Positions 8,793 to 18,029 of a stretch of DNA of 64,000 nt are shown here, one piece after another. The DNA comes from Candidatus Berkiella cookevillensis (GTDB lineage Bacteria > Pseudomonadota > Gammaproteobacteria > Berkiellales > Berkiellaceae). Within the stretch, counting starts at the first letter, position 1; every line of letters starts with the position of its first letter. A program made the translations under genes and the position numbers. The stretch is taken from positions 2,232,001 to 2,296,000 of the forward strand of contig NZ_LKHV02000001.1 of assembly GCF_001431315.2 (NCBI RefSeq), written 5' to 3'. The notes beneath the pieces are model-generated. The model saw only the letters and a program-made list of their open reading frames with translations, did no database searches and was not told where the DNA came from.

Positions 8793-9030
8793 AATAAAAT
8801 TATAAACAAAAAGTATGAGGCAACAAAGGGTTACATAAATAAAACATATTTACCGAATAAATTTTATTCATTTGTAAACCATTGTAAATTATATAAATTT
8901 TTAAAGAGCTAAATTTTTGGTTAAAATATTGCTACAGCACTACCCTCCTGCTCAAACGACAACAATAATAAACACCTACTTCTCAAACTCTTTATGATAC
9001 CCAAGTAAAAACTGCTACAGCATTGCAACC
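8793..9030 (-). promoter_or_regulatory. CRISPR leader
   Basis: 238 very AT-rich bases without a gene between csy4 and the last identical repeat. On the minus strand a TATAAT (complement of 8798-8803 region) sits about 8 bases before the first repeat, with a weak TTGTTG 16 bases further upstream. The position, the A/T-richness and the array polarity all identify this as the leader where new spacers are integrated. The exact promoter and IHF site cannot be fixed by eye. Confidence 0.65.
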
Positions 9031-9636
9031 TCAATCAAACCAAGGCACTGTCGCTGTTTTGGAAAGACCATAACAATCAAATTTCCCTGAAGCAGGTTTT
9101 TCAAGGAGAGAGCACTCTATGAACAGCAAAAACTGGCATGATACACCTTGCTCTACCCGTTTTTTACTATTCTGACTCTCAACCTTAATAAAGGGTAATT
9201 CAGATTTTGTAGATCTCCCCTCTTTTATCAAATAGGCTAGAACTTCAGCATAAGGTTTATTTAAATGCTCAGCTCTTCGTTTAGCCTTATTTTCAATAGA
9301 CTTAACAGATTTACGCTTAAATTGAGCATACTGCTTAATATCATCAGGCACATTTTTGATTGGCTCAATCTGACAATAATCGCGCAAACGTTTTAACCAT
9401 TCCTGAATATTCAACTTTACAAGCACCTCTTCAGTGTCGGCTAACAAACGCAATTTTCTGCCTAGAGGAAAGTTCTTATCCTTGTACTCAACAACAGAAA
9501 GCGCTATAGCTGATTCATTCTCACCTACTTTATTGTCAACTAAGGCAATGTGTACTTGTTGGAATATCTTTTGCCAGAGAAAACCAAGGCTAACATCCTC
9601 ATTTGGTAATAATGTTATATCGATATAATATTTCAT
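9031..9636 (-). CDS. csy4: Cas6f (Csy4) pre-crRNA endoribonuclease
   Basis: A 201-residue endoribonuclease that cuts the repeat RNA at the base of its hairpin and stays bound to the crRNA 3' end in the Csy complex. The N-terminus YYIDITLLP is typical. The catalytic His29 (QQVHIAL) is at the position known for Pseudomonas aeruginosa Csy4. A Lys/Arg-rich helix (KRKSVKSIENKAKRRAEHL, around 107-125) corresponds to the RNA-groove-binding helix. The C-terminus contains a Phe-rich strand before GLSKTATVPWF. It is the last gene of the cas operon, 11 bases behind csy3, and adjoins the leader. Confidence 0.96.
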   Translation of the reverse strand: MKYYIDITLLPNEDVSLGFLWQKIFQQVHIALVDNKVGENESAIALSVVEYKDKNFPLGRKLRLLADTEEVLVKLNIQEWLKRLRDYCQIEPIKNVPDDIKQYAQFKRKSVKSIENKAKRRAEHLNKPYAEVLAYLIKEGRSTKSELPFIKVESQNSKKRVEQGVSCQFLLFIECSLLEKPASGKFDCYGLSKTATVPWFD

Positions 9637-9647
9637 ACCGCTCTCCC

Positions 9648-10637
9648 CTAGCTCTCACCCTCACCAAACACACCACCACGAATAACCATTGCAACCACAA
9701 AATGCTTGTCTTCGTTCGATACACTTCCATCATTAAGCCATTTGAGTAAAAGTGTTTTAAAGTCATTTTTACTAGAGCGATAGGCGATGCCACGTTGCGT
9801 TACTGAGCCATATGCTTCTATTGCTATAGGCGCTTTAGCATCAGGGTACCAGTCATCAATAGTTCTCAGGGCATTACCAATTTTTTCACAATGCATGGCC
9901 GCTTTGCCATTTAAATGAAATAAATGACGGCTCTTTTCACCTTTGGGGGAATTCAAAACCATTTCTTGTGAAGGCCACACTCGTTGCCCATCTCCGAGTT
10001 TCACATATGCATTAATAGTCAATAATGTATTTTCATTCCCGACAAGCCCAGCTTTAATTAACTGCGCAACTGCATTAACCGAATCATGATCCATTGTGGT
10101 ATCTGTTAACGAAAAATCATAAGCATTAAATTCCAATGGTGAACTTAAACTTGAATGCGAAACGAATACTTTAATCTCTTGTGCCCCCACACGATTGCGC
10201 CATAAAAAACGTCCATTAGCAATATTATAAGCATAACGTTTAGCGAGCTCTTCAAGGTTTGAATTTGTATAGTTAGATATCTTTTCCGAATAGCTTTTTT
10301 CAAACTCAATCTTGTTACAAACAGATGGTCGTTCTAATCCACTCACTATACGCAAACTGAAGCTTACTTTTAATGTATCATTATCATGTGCTAACGCTGC
10401 GTCATCGCCCCAGGCAAGATTTGCTTCAGCAATTTGCTTTTGCAGCTCTTCTTCGTCATCCAAGATTTCTTGTTTAAAATTGCTTTTCACTGCGCGATTG
10501 CGGCGTTCAAAAAGCTCAATTGCCTGCCATTGAGAACTATCAGTGATTTTATCCCAATTTCCTGAATACATTAGTGCATCAGAAGGCTCTAGCTTACGAT
10601 CAAAAGCTAATACAGTTGGTAACGTTAGATTAGACAT
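9648..10637 (-). CDS. csy3: Cas7f (Csy3) crRNA-backbone subunit
   Basis: A 329-residue RAMP protein. Six copies are expected to coat the crRNA spacer in the type I-F interference complex. The family N-terminus is clear: LPTVLAFDRKLEPSDALMYSGNW. Further conserved parts are LAWGDDAALAHDNDTLKVSFSLRIV and the C-terminal GVFGEGES. Length fits the family (about 330-340). The gene lies 9 bases after csy2 and 11 bases before csy4, in the same transcription unit. Confidence 0.96.
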   Translation of the reverse strand: MSNLTLPTVLAFDRKLEPSDALMYSGNWDKITDSSQWQAIELFERRNRAVKSNFKQEILDDEEELQKQIAEANLAWGDDAALAHDNDTLKVSFSLRIVSGLERPSVCNKIEFEKSYSEKISNYTNSNLEELAKRYAYNIANGRFLWRNRVGAQEIKVFVSHSSLSSPLEFNAYDFSLTDTTMDHDSVNAVAQLIKAGLVGNENTLLTINAYVKLGDGQRVWPSQEMVLNSPKGEKSRHLFHLNGKAAMHCEKIGNALRTIDDWYPDAKAPIAIEAYGSVTQRGIAYRSSKNDFKTLLLKWLNDGSVSNEDKHFVVAMVIRGGVFGEGES

Positions 10638-10646
10638 AGTCTTTCC

Positions 10647-11711
10647 TTAAAATAAGTTAAGTGCTTCATTAAAATTGATTGTTTGATTTTGTTCTGTTTT
10701 TAAAATTTGCGGATTAACGATTTCGTTAACTGTTGTACTACGGTTTTGTTTACATAAATACCATTGTTCATCATGCTCATAACGCCAAATAATTTCATCA
10801 ACATTATTCAAGCTATGCATGCCTTTCCATTCACCAATGGAGTGTATAGCTTCTACAAAACAAGATGGCGTTACTTCGTCGCGGGTATTTAATACTACGC
10901 CGGCCTCATAAAGCTCACTAATGGCCTTATATCCTGTCATTAGCGGCACTAAATAACCAGGGTTTGGCTTGGCAACATACTCCCAATTTGCTGGTGTATT
11001 TTCATCAGGTTCACTCTGATCCTTGCTAAGCTGAGGAATGGCTTTATATCTTAAAGCTGCGAAGTCTAACCATGCATCTAGCAACTGAGGTTCATCTAAA
11101 ATATTTTTATCTGCTTTATGACGTGCCAACAATGCTTGATAATGTGCTTGTAAGTAATCACTACGATCTAGTAAAACAAAGCCAGGCATAGTTAATTTTT
11201 TAATTTTTCTCAACATAGTAATATGTTGTTCTTTGGTACTAGCTGACAACAATTTAACTTGTTTGATATTTAAAATAGTGCCCCCAGCCAAACGCATCCG
11301 GTAACACATTGATAAAATCCTTTCCTGTAATTCATCAATCTGTTGTGTTGTTAGCGAAAGAGCTTTGCTTAACTCAATCACTAAACTAATAGTTAGGTTC
11401 ATTTTTCCTTCTTCAATAATTGGTGGTGATGCGCTTTTATGCTTTGCTAGTACTGGAGGATTTTTACTTTGCAAAAACTCAAAATTTTCGTGTTTTTTAG
11501 GTTGGTACACCTTATTTTTGAAGGTATGTGATACTACCGCGCATCCTGTTAATTCACCTTCATATTCCCCATCATAATGGCTTGAGAATTTTCTATTCAA
11601 TGCATGAGTAAATCCTAAGAAGTGCGTTATCGCGGGAAAGCCCCAAGTAAATCCAGCAATAGAATTCGCATTCTGTATATCAATGTGACTTAATACTAAA
11701 TACTGGCTCAT
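10647..11711 (-). CDS. csy2: Cas5f (Csy2) crRNA 5'-handle-binding subunit
   Basis: A 354-residue subunit that with Csy1 caps the 5' handle of the crRNA. The N-terminal YLVLSHIDIQNANSIAGFTWGFPAITHFLGFTHALNRK region (first about 40 residues) is diagnostic of Csy2. A Gly-rich loop RLAGGTILN lies around 140. The start overlaps the csy1 stop by four bases (ATGA), a sign of translational coupling. The last third carries the typical PLMTGYKAISELYEAG segment. Confidence 0.95.
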   Translation of the reverse strand: MSQYLVLSHIDIQNANSIAGFTWGFPAITHFLGFTHALNRKFSSHYDGEYEGELTGCAVVSHTFKNKVYQPKKHENFEFLQSKNPPVLAKHKSASPPIIEEGKMNLTISLVIELSKALSLTTQQIDELQERILSMCYRMRLAGGTILNIKQVKLLSASTKEQHITMLRKIKKLTMPGFVLLDRSDYLQAHYQALLARHKADKNILDEPQLLDAWLDFAALRYKAIPQLSKDQSEPDENTPANWEYVAKPNPGYLVPLMTGYKAISELYEAGVVLNTRDEVTPSCFVEAIHSIGEWKGMHSLNNVDEIIWRYEHDEQWYLCKQNRSTTVNEIVNPQILKTEQNQTINFNEALNLF

Positions 11712-13225
11712 AACGAGATCTCCTGCGTTGCAACTATTTCTCGTAGTTCAAGTAAAAAACAATCAGACCAAAGAGTAGCTTGAATTGCTGTTAGCTTGAG
11801 ATTATCCTTTCGTGACAATTGCTGATTTAGCCAACGCCCATAGCTTTGGCTGAGTATTTTTTGCCATTCGTTGTTTATTTTAAGCGCCTGTGCGGCCTCG
11901 TCCTTTCGCCAAGGCTCAAAGACCAGTTGTTGTTCTTGTGGTAATTTGCTATTTATAGTCCAACCTTCATTTCCCTCATTAGCATTAATAGTTTCCAAAT
12001 AATTAAAAAATTGGTTACTGATAGCTTGCAACTTATGCATTACAGCTGCATTACGTTTAGGCTCACTTACACTGAGAGATTTATTTTTTAATAAAAGTAA
12101 ATATTTTCTTAATTCGTTAATCTCATCTCTCAACTCAAATGCCAATGTTTTATCAAATAAAGACGTTTTACTAACATAGGATGATATACGTGACTTCCAT
12201 TGTGGTGGAAAAGCAGGAAGTAAAGCAATTTTTCCTCCACGTTTACCATTTAGTGATGACGCATTGGAATGATTTGACGCAGTTACTTTCAAATTAGCTT
12301 TATTAAGGTAAGTACGAGTTACGATGGCTGAATATTTTTTATTTTTCTTCTGTGTACGCGCACTTTCCTGAGCTTCATCCCAATATCTTCTATACTCTAA
12401 ATACAATGCATGTACTAGAGATGATGAGGTAAGTGGCAACAATAAATGATACTGACGATCTTCTGTTGGAAAATAGATTTGTTTTGAAAGAAAGTAGCTT
12501 TGTTTTTGTGTACTGTCGTAAGATTGTTTTAATTGATTACACCATTCATCAATAACAGCATCATCTTCCGTTATTTTTTTAAATAATGTTTTCCCATCTC
12601 TTTTTAAACAATCTAGCACACTGATGCCATTTACAGTTAGCTTCAAAATATCAGCAATGGGTAAAGATGCTGCATTTGAAGAGGCTGTATCAATTTCCAT
12701 ATTACTGAGTCGGTTTGTGCTTAGATAACGATCATTTTTTTCAACTGTAGTATCAAGAATACTTGAACCCTTGCTGCTAGAGTGGGTTAATTTCCCAACA
12801 TGGGTAGCAAAGCTAATATCAATGGCTTTATTAGTCCATTGATTTAACCAAGCTACCGTTTCATATTCCTTAGAATTGACAATAACAAACTCTTGATACT
12901 CTTTTTTTAATTCGAGTAACTGTTGGTCAACAACATCATCACCCACTAAAGTAATCAAACTTTTATATTTACTTTTCTGAAAATCTAATGAAGACTGATC
13001 CTTAGATTTTTTAGATTTTTCAATATCTTTGATCGCATCTTGCTCTTGGCTAATTTTTTTTACAATAACCAGCATACGCTCAATTATCGCTCCATTAGTA
13101 ACCATGCTTTGTTTGTTTTTTTTTGGTTTAGCCTTTAAAAATTCTTCTTCTTTATTATCGCGACGCATATTCACATACGCAATAATTTCATCAGCTAATC
13201 CTTGCAATATTTCTTGATTGCTCAT
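11708..13225 (-). CDS. csy1: Cas8f (Csy1) large subunit
   Basis: A 505-residue large subunit of the I-F surveillance complex, which in the known complexes recognises the PAM and pairs with Csy2. It was identified by the family-specific central part (KLTHSSSKGSSILD, then AASLPIADILKLTVNGISVLDCLKRDG) and by GGKIALLPAFPPQWKSR around 330. The C-terminal helical part WLNQQLSRKDNLKLTAIQATLWSDCFLLELRE is characteristic. The length is somewhat above the P. aeruginosa protein (about 434). It overlaps cas3 and csy2 by four bases each. Confidence 0.94.
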   Translation of the reverse strand: MSNQEILQGLADEIIAYVNMRRDNKEEEFLKAKPKKNKQSMVTNGAIIERMLVIVKKISQEQDAIKDIEKSKKSKDQSSLDFQKSKYKSLITLVGDDVVDQQLLELKKEYQEFVIVNSKEYETVAWLNQWTNKAIDISFATHVGKLTHSSSKGSSILDTTVEKNDRYLSTNRLSNMEIDTASSNAASLPIADILKLTVNGISVLDCLKRDGKTLFKKITEDDAVIDEWCNQLKQSYDSTQKQSYFLSKQIYFPTEDRQYHLLLPLTSSSLVHALYLEYRRYWDEAQESARTQKKNKKYSAIVTRTYLNKANLKVTASNHSNASSLNGKRGGKIALLPAFPPQWKSRISSYVSKTSLFDKTLAFELRDEINELRKYLLLLKNKSLSVSEPKRNAAVMHKLQAISNQFFNYLETINANEGNEGWTINSKLPQEQQLVFEPWRKDEAAQALKINNEWQKILSQSYGRWLNQQLSRKDNLKLTAIQATLWSDCFLLELREIVATQEISL

Positions 13226-16200
13226 TTGTATTCATCCTTCTTTAAAACCTTATATACACCTAGCATTGGATGATATTGCCATTGCTCAGCAGAATTTTCA
13301 TCAAGTCTTCTCAGTGATAAATGAGTGAATTTTTTCATTACTCTATCTTCATTATTATCAGACAGTACTTTAACAAGGTGTGAAAATTCATCTTTTAAGA
13401 TAAATTCTCCCCAAACTCTGTTGCCTAAACCTATAACTAACTGTTCAGGCTGCATAGCAATGTCTGTCGTGTTTTCAAATTGAGGAGAAGAGGTTTTAGG
13501 CACTTTCTTTTGCCAAATAACTTTACCTGTACGAGTAAATTTCAGATTAAAATCATCATCGACACAAGATTGCCTAAAGGGTTGTAACCGCTGTAATTCA
13601 CCACACCAGGTTGCCTCATTGTTCCACCATTGTGAGGCATGATTAAGCTCGTTGACACTACCAACTAAACGCAAAGTTTGTGCAAAGTGCTCCAGCTCAT
13701 TAAATGATTTAAAGCGCGGAGTCTTTTCTTCAGTTAACGAGCATGAAGTCGGTGTTTGAATTCTAGCTATTGCATTAATTTCATCAAATTCATTAACATT
13801 TACCAATTCTTCTAAATCTCTGCTGGCATAGCTTAACCTGTCCGATTCAAAACCAGGTTTTTCAAAACAAGGTGATTTACCTTTTAGCCCTTTAAAATTT
13901 TTAGATAAAATATGTATATTCTCATATTGCGAAACCTGCTGGCGATGACGCTGAATCCGGCCTGCCAATTGAATGATTGAGCGCATAGAGCTTGGCTCAA
14001 CAACGGCCCAATCATAATCATGATCTCGCCCCACTTCAGCAACAGCTGTTGCCAGAACTACAAAAACATGATTTTTCTCAGGGTATTTTTCTACGATATC
14101 TTTAACTCCACTTTTTTCTAACCAATCTTTTTCGTCGTGCCTTAACAAAGCACCATCCAATTGCTTTTCTATCTTTGAACGATGCAATAACGGAAACTGA
14201 CTGTGATACACACAATAATGGATTACAGTATCTTCAGGTGCATCTTGCGCTAACAAATATTTTGATACCTGCACTAAAGGATCTATGTTTGCCATACGCA
14301 CTAGGCCTATCGTTACTTTCTTTTCAGCCACTATCAGAGCATGTTGTTGATGAAGTATCTCTATAGACTGCCTGATAATCATTGCCATCCACTTAGCTGG
14401 AGTATGATCTAAATTAGGTGCTATTGAAATAAGCTTTGCTTTCCGAAGCGGATTTGTCTTATTTTTTAAGTTTATAATTCGCTTGTTTACAAAGCCATTA
14501 TGCATGTCTTTAAATGAAGCTGCGTCTGCAATTAATTCTGATTGTGGTCGCTTAAATTCATCAAACCATGCACAACATATTTGTGCTGTTTGACCATGCT
14601 CGCCATTAACTTGCGTATAGTGCTTTCTACCAGTCTGATAAGCTAAAAATAGAGTACTAGCTAAAGATGGAGAAATAGTAGCAGTTGACAACAATACTCT
14701 GCTGCCGAGCATACCCGCCCAATTAACCAATCGGCATAACGCCGGTAAATCTTCCAAACCAAAATCATCTGGCTCGTCAAGCACTAAATCAGATGTTAGC
14801 AATCGTAACATGGGTGCAATTTGGCGACCACCACGAATCCCTTCACTGGCAGGCATTAGATAATCAATAGTACTCACTAAAACAGGTGCTTGCACAAGCT
14901 TTAATATTTTAGGATCATGTTTGAGCCATTTAGCACAAATACCATTATAATCAGGCAACCCTTCTATCAAAGTTATTTCATCTTTTAATAAAGATTCTGC
15001 CGATTCACTGCCCATTTTTTGTTGCTCTGTGTCTTCTGGAAATTGTGATTGCTGATGAAGATCTTTAACTGCTTGAGAGCCAATTAATACAGAAAGCTCA
15101 TCATGCTCGAGATTTAAATCCCTCTTTAATGCATCTCCTGTTTGCAATGTTAAAGTTCTGAGCCCCAATGCAACACTAAAACGGCATGTTTCCTCATCGG
15201 ATAATCCATACATAATACGAGCATTGGCTCTAGTTTTTCCTTTGCCAGTTGATGCCATGCAAACACCGAAAAAACCATATTTTTTAGTGTCATCCTTAAT
15301 TGCTAGTGCTAAGTCGTAAGCCTTATCTTGCCAGCCAAAATTTTCCTGATAAGCACGAGGAACTTTAGTAATAAATGATCGATTGTATTTTAATGGCGGT
15401 AATTCGCTCCTTAATTTAGGTAATGCCATTGCAATATCACACGCATTAATACCAACGACTATATTATGCTCATCAAGTTTTTGTTTTTTATATTTGTTTC
15501 CATATTCATCTTTATCTGTATTGGCATAAGCATGATAATTTCTATCTTGCCATTCTGGAGATGTTTCTTTTTTTGATGAATAGTAATGATCAGATAACAT
15601 TAAAGACAAACGTGCTATATGAGCAGTAAAATGCTGATTGAACCAATCCTGCTCGAACATTCGATCGCAGCGCAATATTTTTTTAGCGACAATACTTGCT
15701 TGCGTTTGCCAATGAGCACTTTTCAAAGGTGTTCCGTATGGAAAAGACCAGTTTTTCTTAATGACACTTTCTTGCCAATCATCATTTAAGCACTGTGGCG
15801 AGTTCCAGCAAGCTTCAAAATTATCACTTATCCATTTTTCCATACTCTCAAATGTTGGTGGGTTATCTTTATTTTTTGGATATTGTGGCAATTTATGGTG
15901 GGAAACAATCAACCAAGCCACCAGCTTTGCAACCGGAGGTAATGTTTCAAAAGGCTTTTCTGGATTTGTATCAATTCCATCTCTTAATAATGCAAGCTTG
16001 GCCATCATTTTATCTTCAGCAGAATTATCTACATTGGCAAGCTCTTCTAGCCAACCTTTATCATCTCTTCCGTTAACAAATGCTTGAAAAATACGAAGCG
16101 AAACCCACTCATGGCGATACGGCTCAAAAAATATACCCGAAAACCCAGGATCTAGCTTTCCTTGAAACAATACTGTGGCCTTACCAATGTCATGGAACAA

Positions 16201-16554
16201 ACCAGCCAAATACGATAAAAGTGATATGATTATTGTATTAAAGGAAAAATGTTCCTCAATATTTAAGGATTTAGAAGTAATGTTCACAGGCACCACACCT
16301 TGCTCATTAAACTTTAATTTATTCCCAACAACCCATAAAAATTCTGTTCTTGAGCGGCTTCTGATCCAGTGACATGAAACAGAGGTGCTTTTACTGGCTG
16401 TTTGCTTAAGCATCTTTTTAACGGTTTTTAAACCTTCTTCTGTAATAACCGTTTGCCACGTATTATCACCAATCCGATCAGCAAAAGCGTCTAATACGCG
16501 ACGTGTCTTTTTAAGTGCATTTTTTTCACATTGTGAGATAAAAGTCACCATCAT
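13222..16554 (-). CDS. cas3: Cas2-Cas3 fusion (Cas2/3), I-F helicase-nuclease
   Basis: A 1110-residue fusion typical of type I-F. The first about 100 residues are the Cas2-like part (MVTFISQCEKNALKKTRRVLDAFADRIGD), which bridges Cas1 dimers during spacer integration. The HD nuclease follows, with His121-Asp122 (LFHDIGKA) and a second His pair at 219-220 (VSHHKLP). The SF2 helicase has Walker A at about 434-441 (ASTGKGKT), DEPD at 593-596 in place of DEAD/DEVD, LLSTATIS in motif III, and GRDHDYDWAVVEPSS...QLAGRIQRHRQ near motif VI. Length is normal. Start and end overlap cas1 and csy1 by four bases (ATGA). Confidence 0.97.
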   Translation of the reverse strand: MMVTFISQCEKNALKKTRRVLDAFADRIGDNTWQTVITEEGLKTVKKMLKQTASKSTSVSCHWIRSRSRTEFLWVVGNKLKFNEQGVVPVNITSKSLNIEEHFSFNTIIISLLSYLAGLFHDIGKATVLFQGKLDPGFSGIFFEPYRHEWVSLRIFQAFVNGRDDKGWLEELANVDNSAEDKMMAKLALLRDGIDTNPEKPFETLPPVAKLVAWLIVSHHKLPQYPKNKDNPPTFESMEKWISDNFEACWNSPQCLNDDWQESVIKKNWSFPYGTPLKSAHWQTQASIVAKKILRCDRMFEQDWFNQHFTAHIARLSLMLSDHYYSSKKETSPEWQDRNYHAYANTDKDEYGNKYKKQKLDEHNIVVGINACDIAMALPKLRSELPPLKYNRSFITKVPRAYQENFGWQDKAYDLALAIKDDTKKYGFFGVCMASTGKGKTRANARIMYGLSDEETCRFSVALGLRTLTLQTGDALKRDLNLEHDELSVLIGSQAVKDLHQQSQFPEDTEQQKMGSESAESLLKDEITLIEGLPDYNGICAKWLKHDPKILKLVQAPVLVSTIDYLMPASEGIRGGRQIAPMLRLLTSDLVLDEPDDFGLEDLPALCRLVNWAGMLGSRVLLSTATISPSLASTLFLAYQTGRKHYTQVNGEHGQTAQICCAWFDEFKRPQSELIADAASFKDMHNGFVNKRIINLKNKTNPLRKAKLISIAPNLDHTPAKWMAMIIRQSIEILHQQHALIVAEKKVTIGLVRMANIDPLVQVSKYLLAQDAPEDTVIHYCVYHSQFPLLHRSKIEKQLDGALLRHDEKDWLEKSGVKDIVEKYPEKNHVFVVLATAVAEVGRDHDYDWAVVEPSSMRSIIQLAGRIQRHRQQVSQYENIHILSKNFKGLKGKSPCFEKPGFESDRLSYASRDLEELVNVNEFDEINAIARIQTPTSCSLTEEKTPRFKSFNELEHFAQTLRLVGSVNELNHASQWWNNEATWCGELQRLQPFRQSCVDDDFNLKFTRTGKVIWQKKVPKTSSPQFENTTDIAMQPEQLVIGLGNRVWGEFILKDEFSHLVKVLSDNNEDRVMKKFTHLSLRRLDENSAEQWQYHPMLGVYKVLKKDEYK

Positions 16555-17525
16555 GATGATGTTTGCTCTTCTTTTTCCGGATCATTCTTCAAAGCAAGTG
16601 CTTTTACTTGATCAAACATAAAATCTAATGCTTTGTGATCAGTAAATGCTTGCAAACATTGCTGACGAAATTCTTGATCAGTTGCATTTTCTTTTGCGCA
16701 AATAAAAGCGAGTGGGAGAACAAGCGCATCTTTGATTAAATCTGCAACATCAAAAACAAGTGCACCACGACGTGTTTTACCATGCATGACAGCAAAACCA
16801 TGTGGAATACCTAATACCCAGAGCGTGGTGGCAGCCAAACCATATGCAAGATAATTCCCATGGTTCAAAAACCCATTCGCCTTGTCTGTTGATTCACGCT
16901 CTCTTTTAAAATCTGAAATATTATTATTTTGTGCTGCTATTTTATAAAGTTGCTTTGTTAATTGTGCCTCTAGCAAAAGTAAATCACTTGGTTTTCTAGT
17001 AGAATCTATTTTTTCGTAATGAGAAGAAAGCGTGTTATCAATGACAGGATTAGCTACATCAAAGCCTGATAAAACCAAGTCTCTGTCTTTTTTCCATACT
17101 TTGCGCAAAAATTCAATTCGTGCCCGCTGCAAAATTTTAGCTGCCTCTAATCGTTCAGCATCATTAAACCAAAAACCCAGCCAACCTTGCAGATATTCTG
17201 TAGGACGATATTCACTCTGAGGTGTCATCCATTCTATATCGTTCCCCATGTAAAGTGGGGTTCCGCCACCACCACAGAATCCTATCAAAACACCCGCTTG
17301 TGAAAGCATACGAACAGCCGCTTGAGTAATAGATGTTCCCGTGCCCAACAATATAACAGTGGTATTTGCGATAGGAATATTAAAGTAGAGATTCTCTTTT
17401 TTTGCTTCAGTAAGATAAAGCACGCGCCCATCTTTTTGCATCACGCGGCAGTGTTCTAAGTAATAAAGATTCGCCCTTTTTGAATGTAATATCGTTTTTA
17501 AGTCAGATGAGGAAATAGCATCCAC
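16551..17525 (-). CDS. cas1: Cas1f integrase
   Basis: A 324-residue metal-dependent integrase that inserts new spacers at the leader end of the array. The expected metal ligands are Glu186 (LLLEAQLTKQLYK), His248 (VMHGKTRRG) and an Asp in FDVADLIKD at about 259-262. The GTGTSITQAAVRMLSQAGVLIGFCGGGGTPLY stretch is typical of the I-F subtype. It is the first gene of the operon; about 500 bases without a gene lie upstream, so the cas promoter is probably there. Confidence 0.97.
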   Translation of the reverse strand: MDAISSSDLKTILHSKRANLYYLEHCRVMQKDGRVLYLTEAKKENLYFNIPIANTTVILLGTGTSITQAAVRMLSQAGVLIGFCGGGGTPLYMGNDIEWMTPQSEYRPTEYLQGWLGFWFNDAERLEAAKILQRARIEFLRKVWKKDRDLVLSGFDVANPVIDNTLSSHYEKIDSTRKPSDLLLLEAQLTKQLYKIAAQNNNISDFKRERESTDKANGFLNHGNYLAYGLAATTLWVLGIPHGFAVMHGKTRRGALVFDVADLIKDALVLPLAFICAKENATDQEFRQQCLQAFTDHKALDFMFDQVKALALKNDPEKEEQTSS

Positions 17526-18029
17526 GATTTTTGTTCTCTACTATTATGTTATTTTTTCATCAAAATGTTTTACATACACATTTTATCTGTCAATAAAGCC
17601 CGTATTTTATTGTATAATTAACAATTATGAAATAAGCACTATTAAATCAATAAAAAAAACAGGACTATTCAAGAAACATTTTGATATGAAAAGCAAATAC
17701 AAAAGAATTTAAGATGTCTTGTTTGATTCAAACAGTATAGTCACTAATATTATTTTATAAAAAGGAAATAGATTCAGCCTGCTAGATTTTACAACTACTT
17801 TCAAAAATTTAAGTATCACTCATAGGCTGCATTCTAAGACTTGTATTTGGATACTCAGTATTAAATTAGCTCAAACAATGCCTGAAAATCTTTTTCAGTC
17901 AAACAACTTTATCTATATTTTTATCAGAAGGGAACGCTCTTTACATCAAAATACACTTTTAAAATTCTATATTTAGTTGTTTATTTTCTACTAGCATGCG
18001 CATCTTGATTATGCGTAATAATTAAAACC
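17526..18029. other. Gene-free AT-rich region upstream of the cas operon
   Basis: 504 bases with no convincing gene. A perfect minus-strand TTGACA lies at 17593-17588, about 60 bases before cas1, but no good -10 is found at the usual spacing, so the cas promoter is only tentative. The right-hand part contains the helicase relic described separately at 17861-17949. The remaining sequence shows nothing recognisable. Confidence 0.4.
17861..17949 (-). pseudogene. Relic of a SNF2 helicase 3' end
   Basis: This segment aligns with the last 90 bases of the intact SWIM-SNF2 helicase gene (20809-20898), stop codon to stop codon, with 89 bases here against 90 there. Near the stop, 26 of 28 bases agree, and the frame reads LTEKDFQALFELI against FTEEDFQALFEPF. 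Further upstream the identity falls and most differences are transitions. In-frame stops appear (the CAA of the helicase is TAA here) and one base is missing. It is therefore a decayed paralogue or old duplicate, about 2.9 kb from the intact gene and in the same orientation. Confidence 0.62.
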
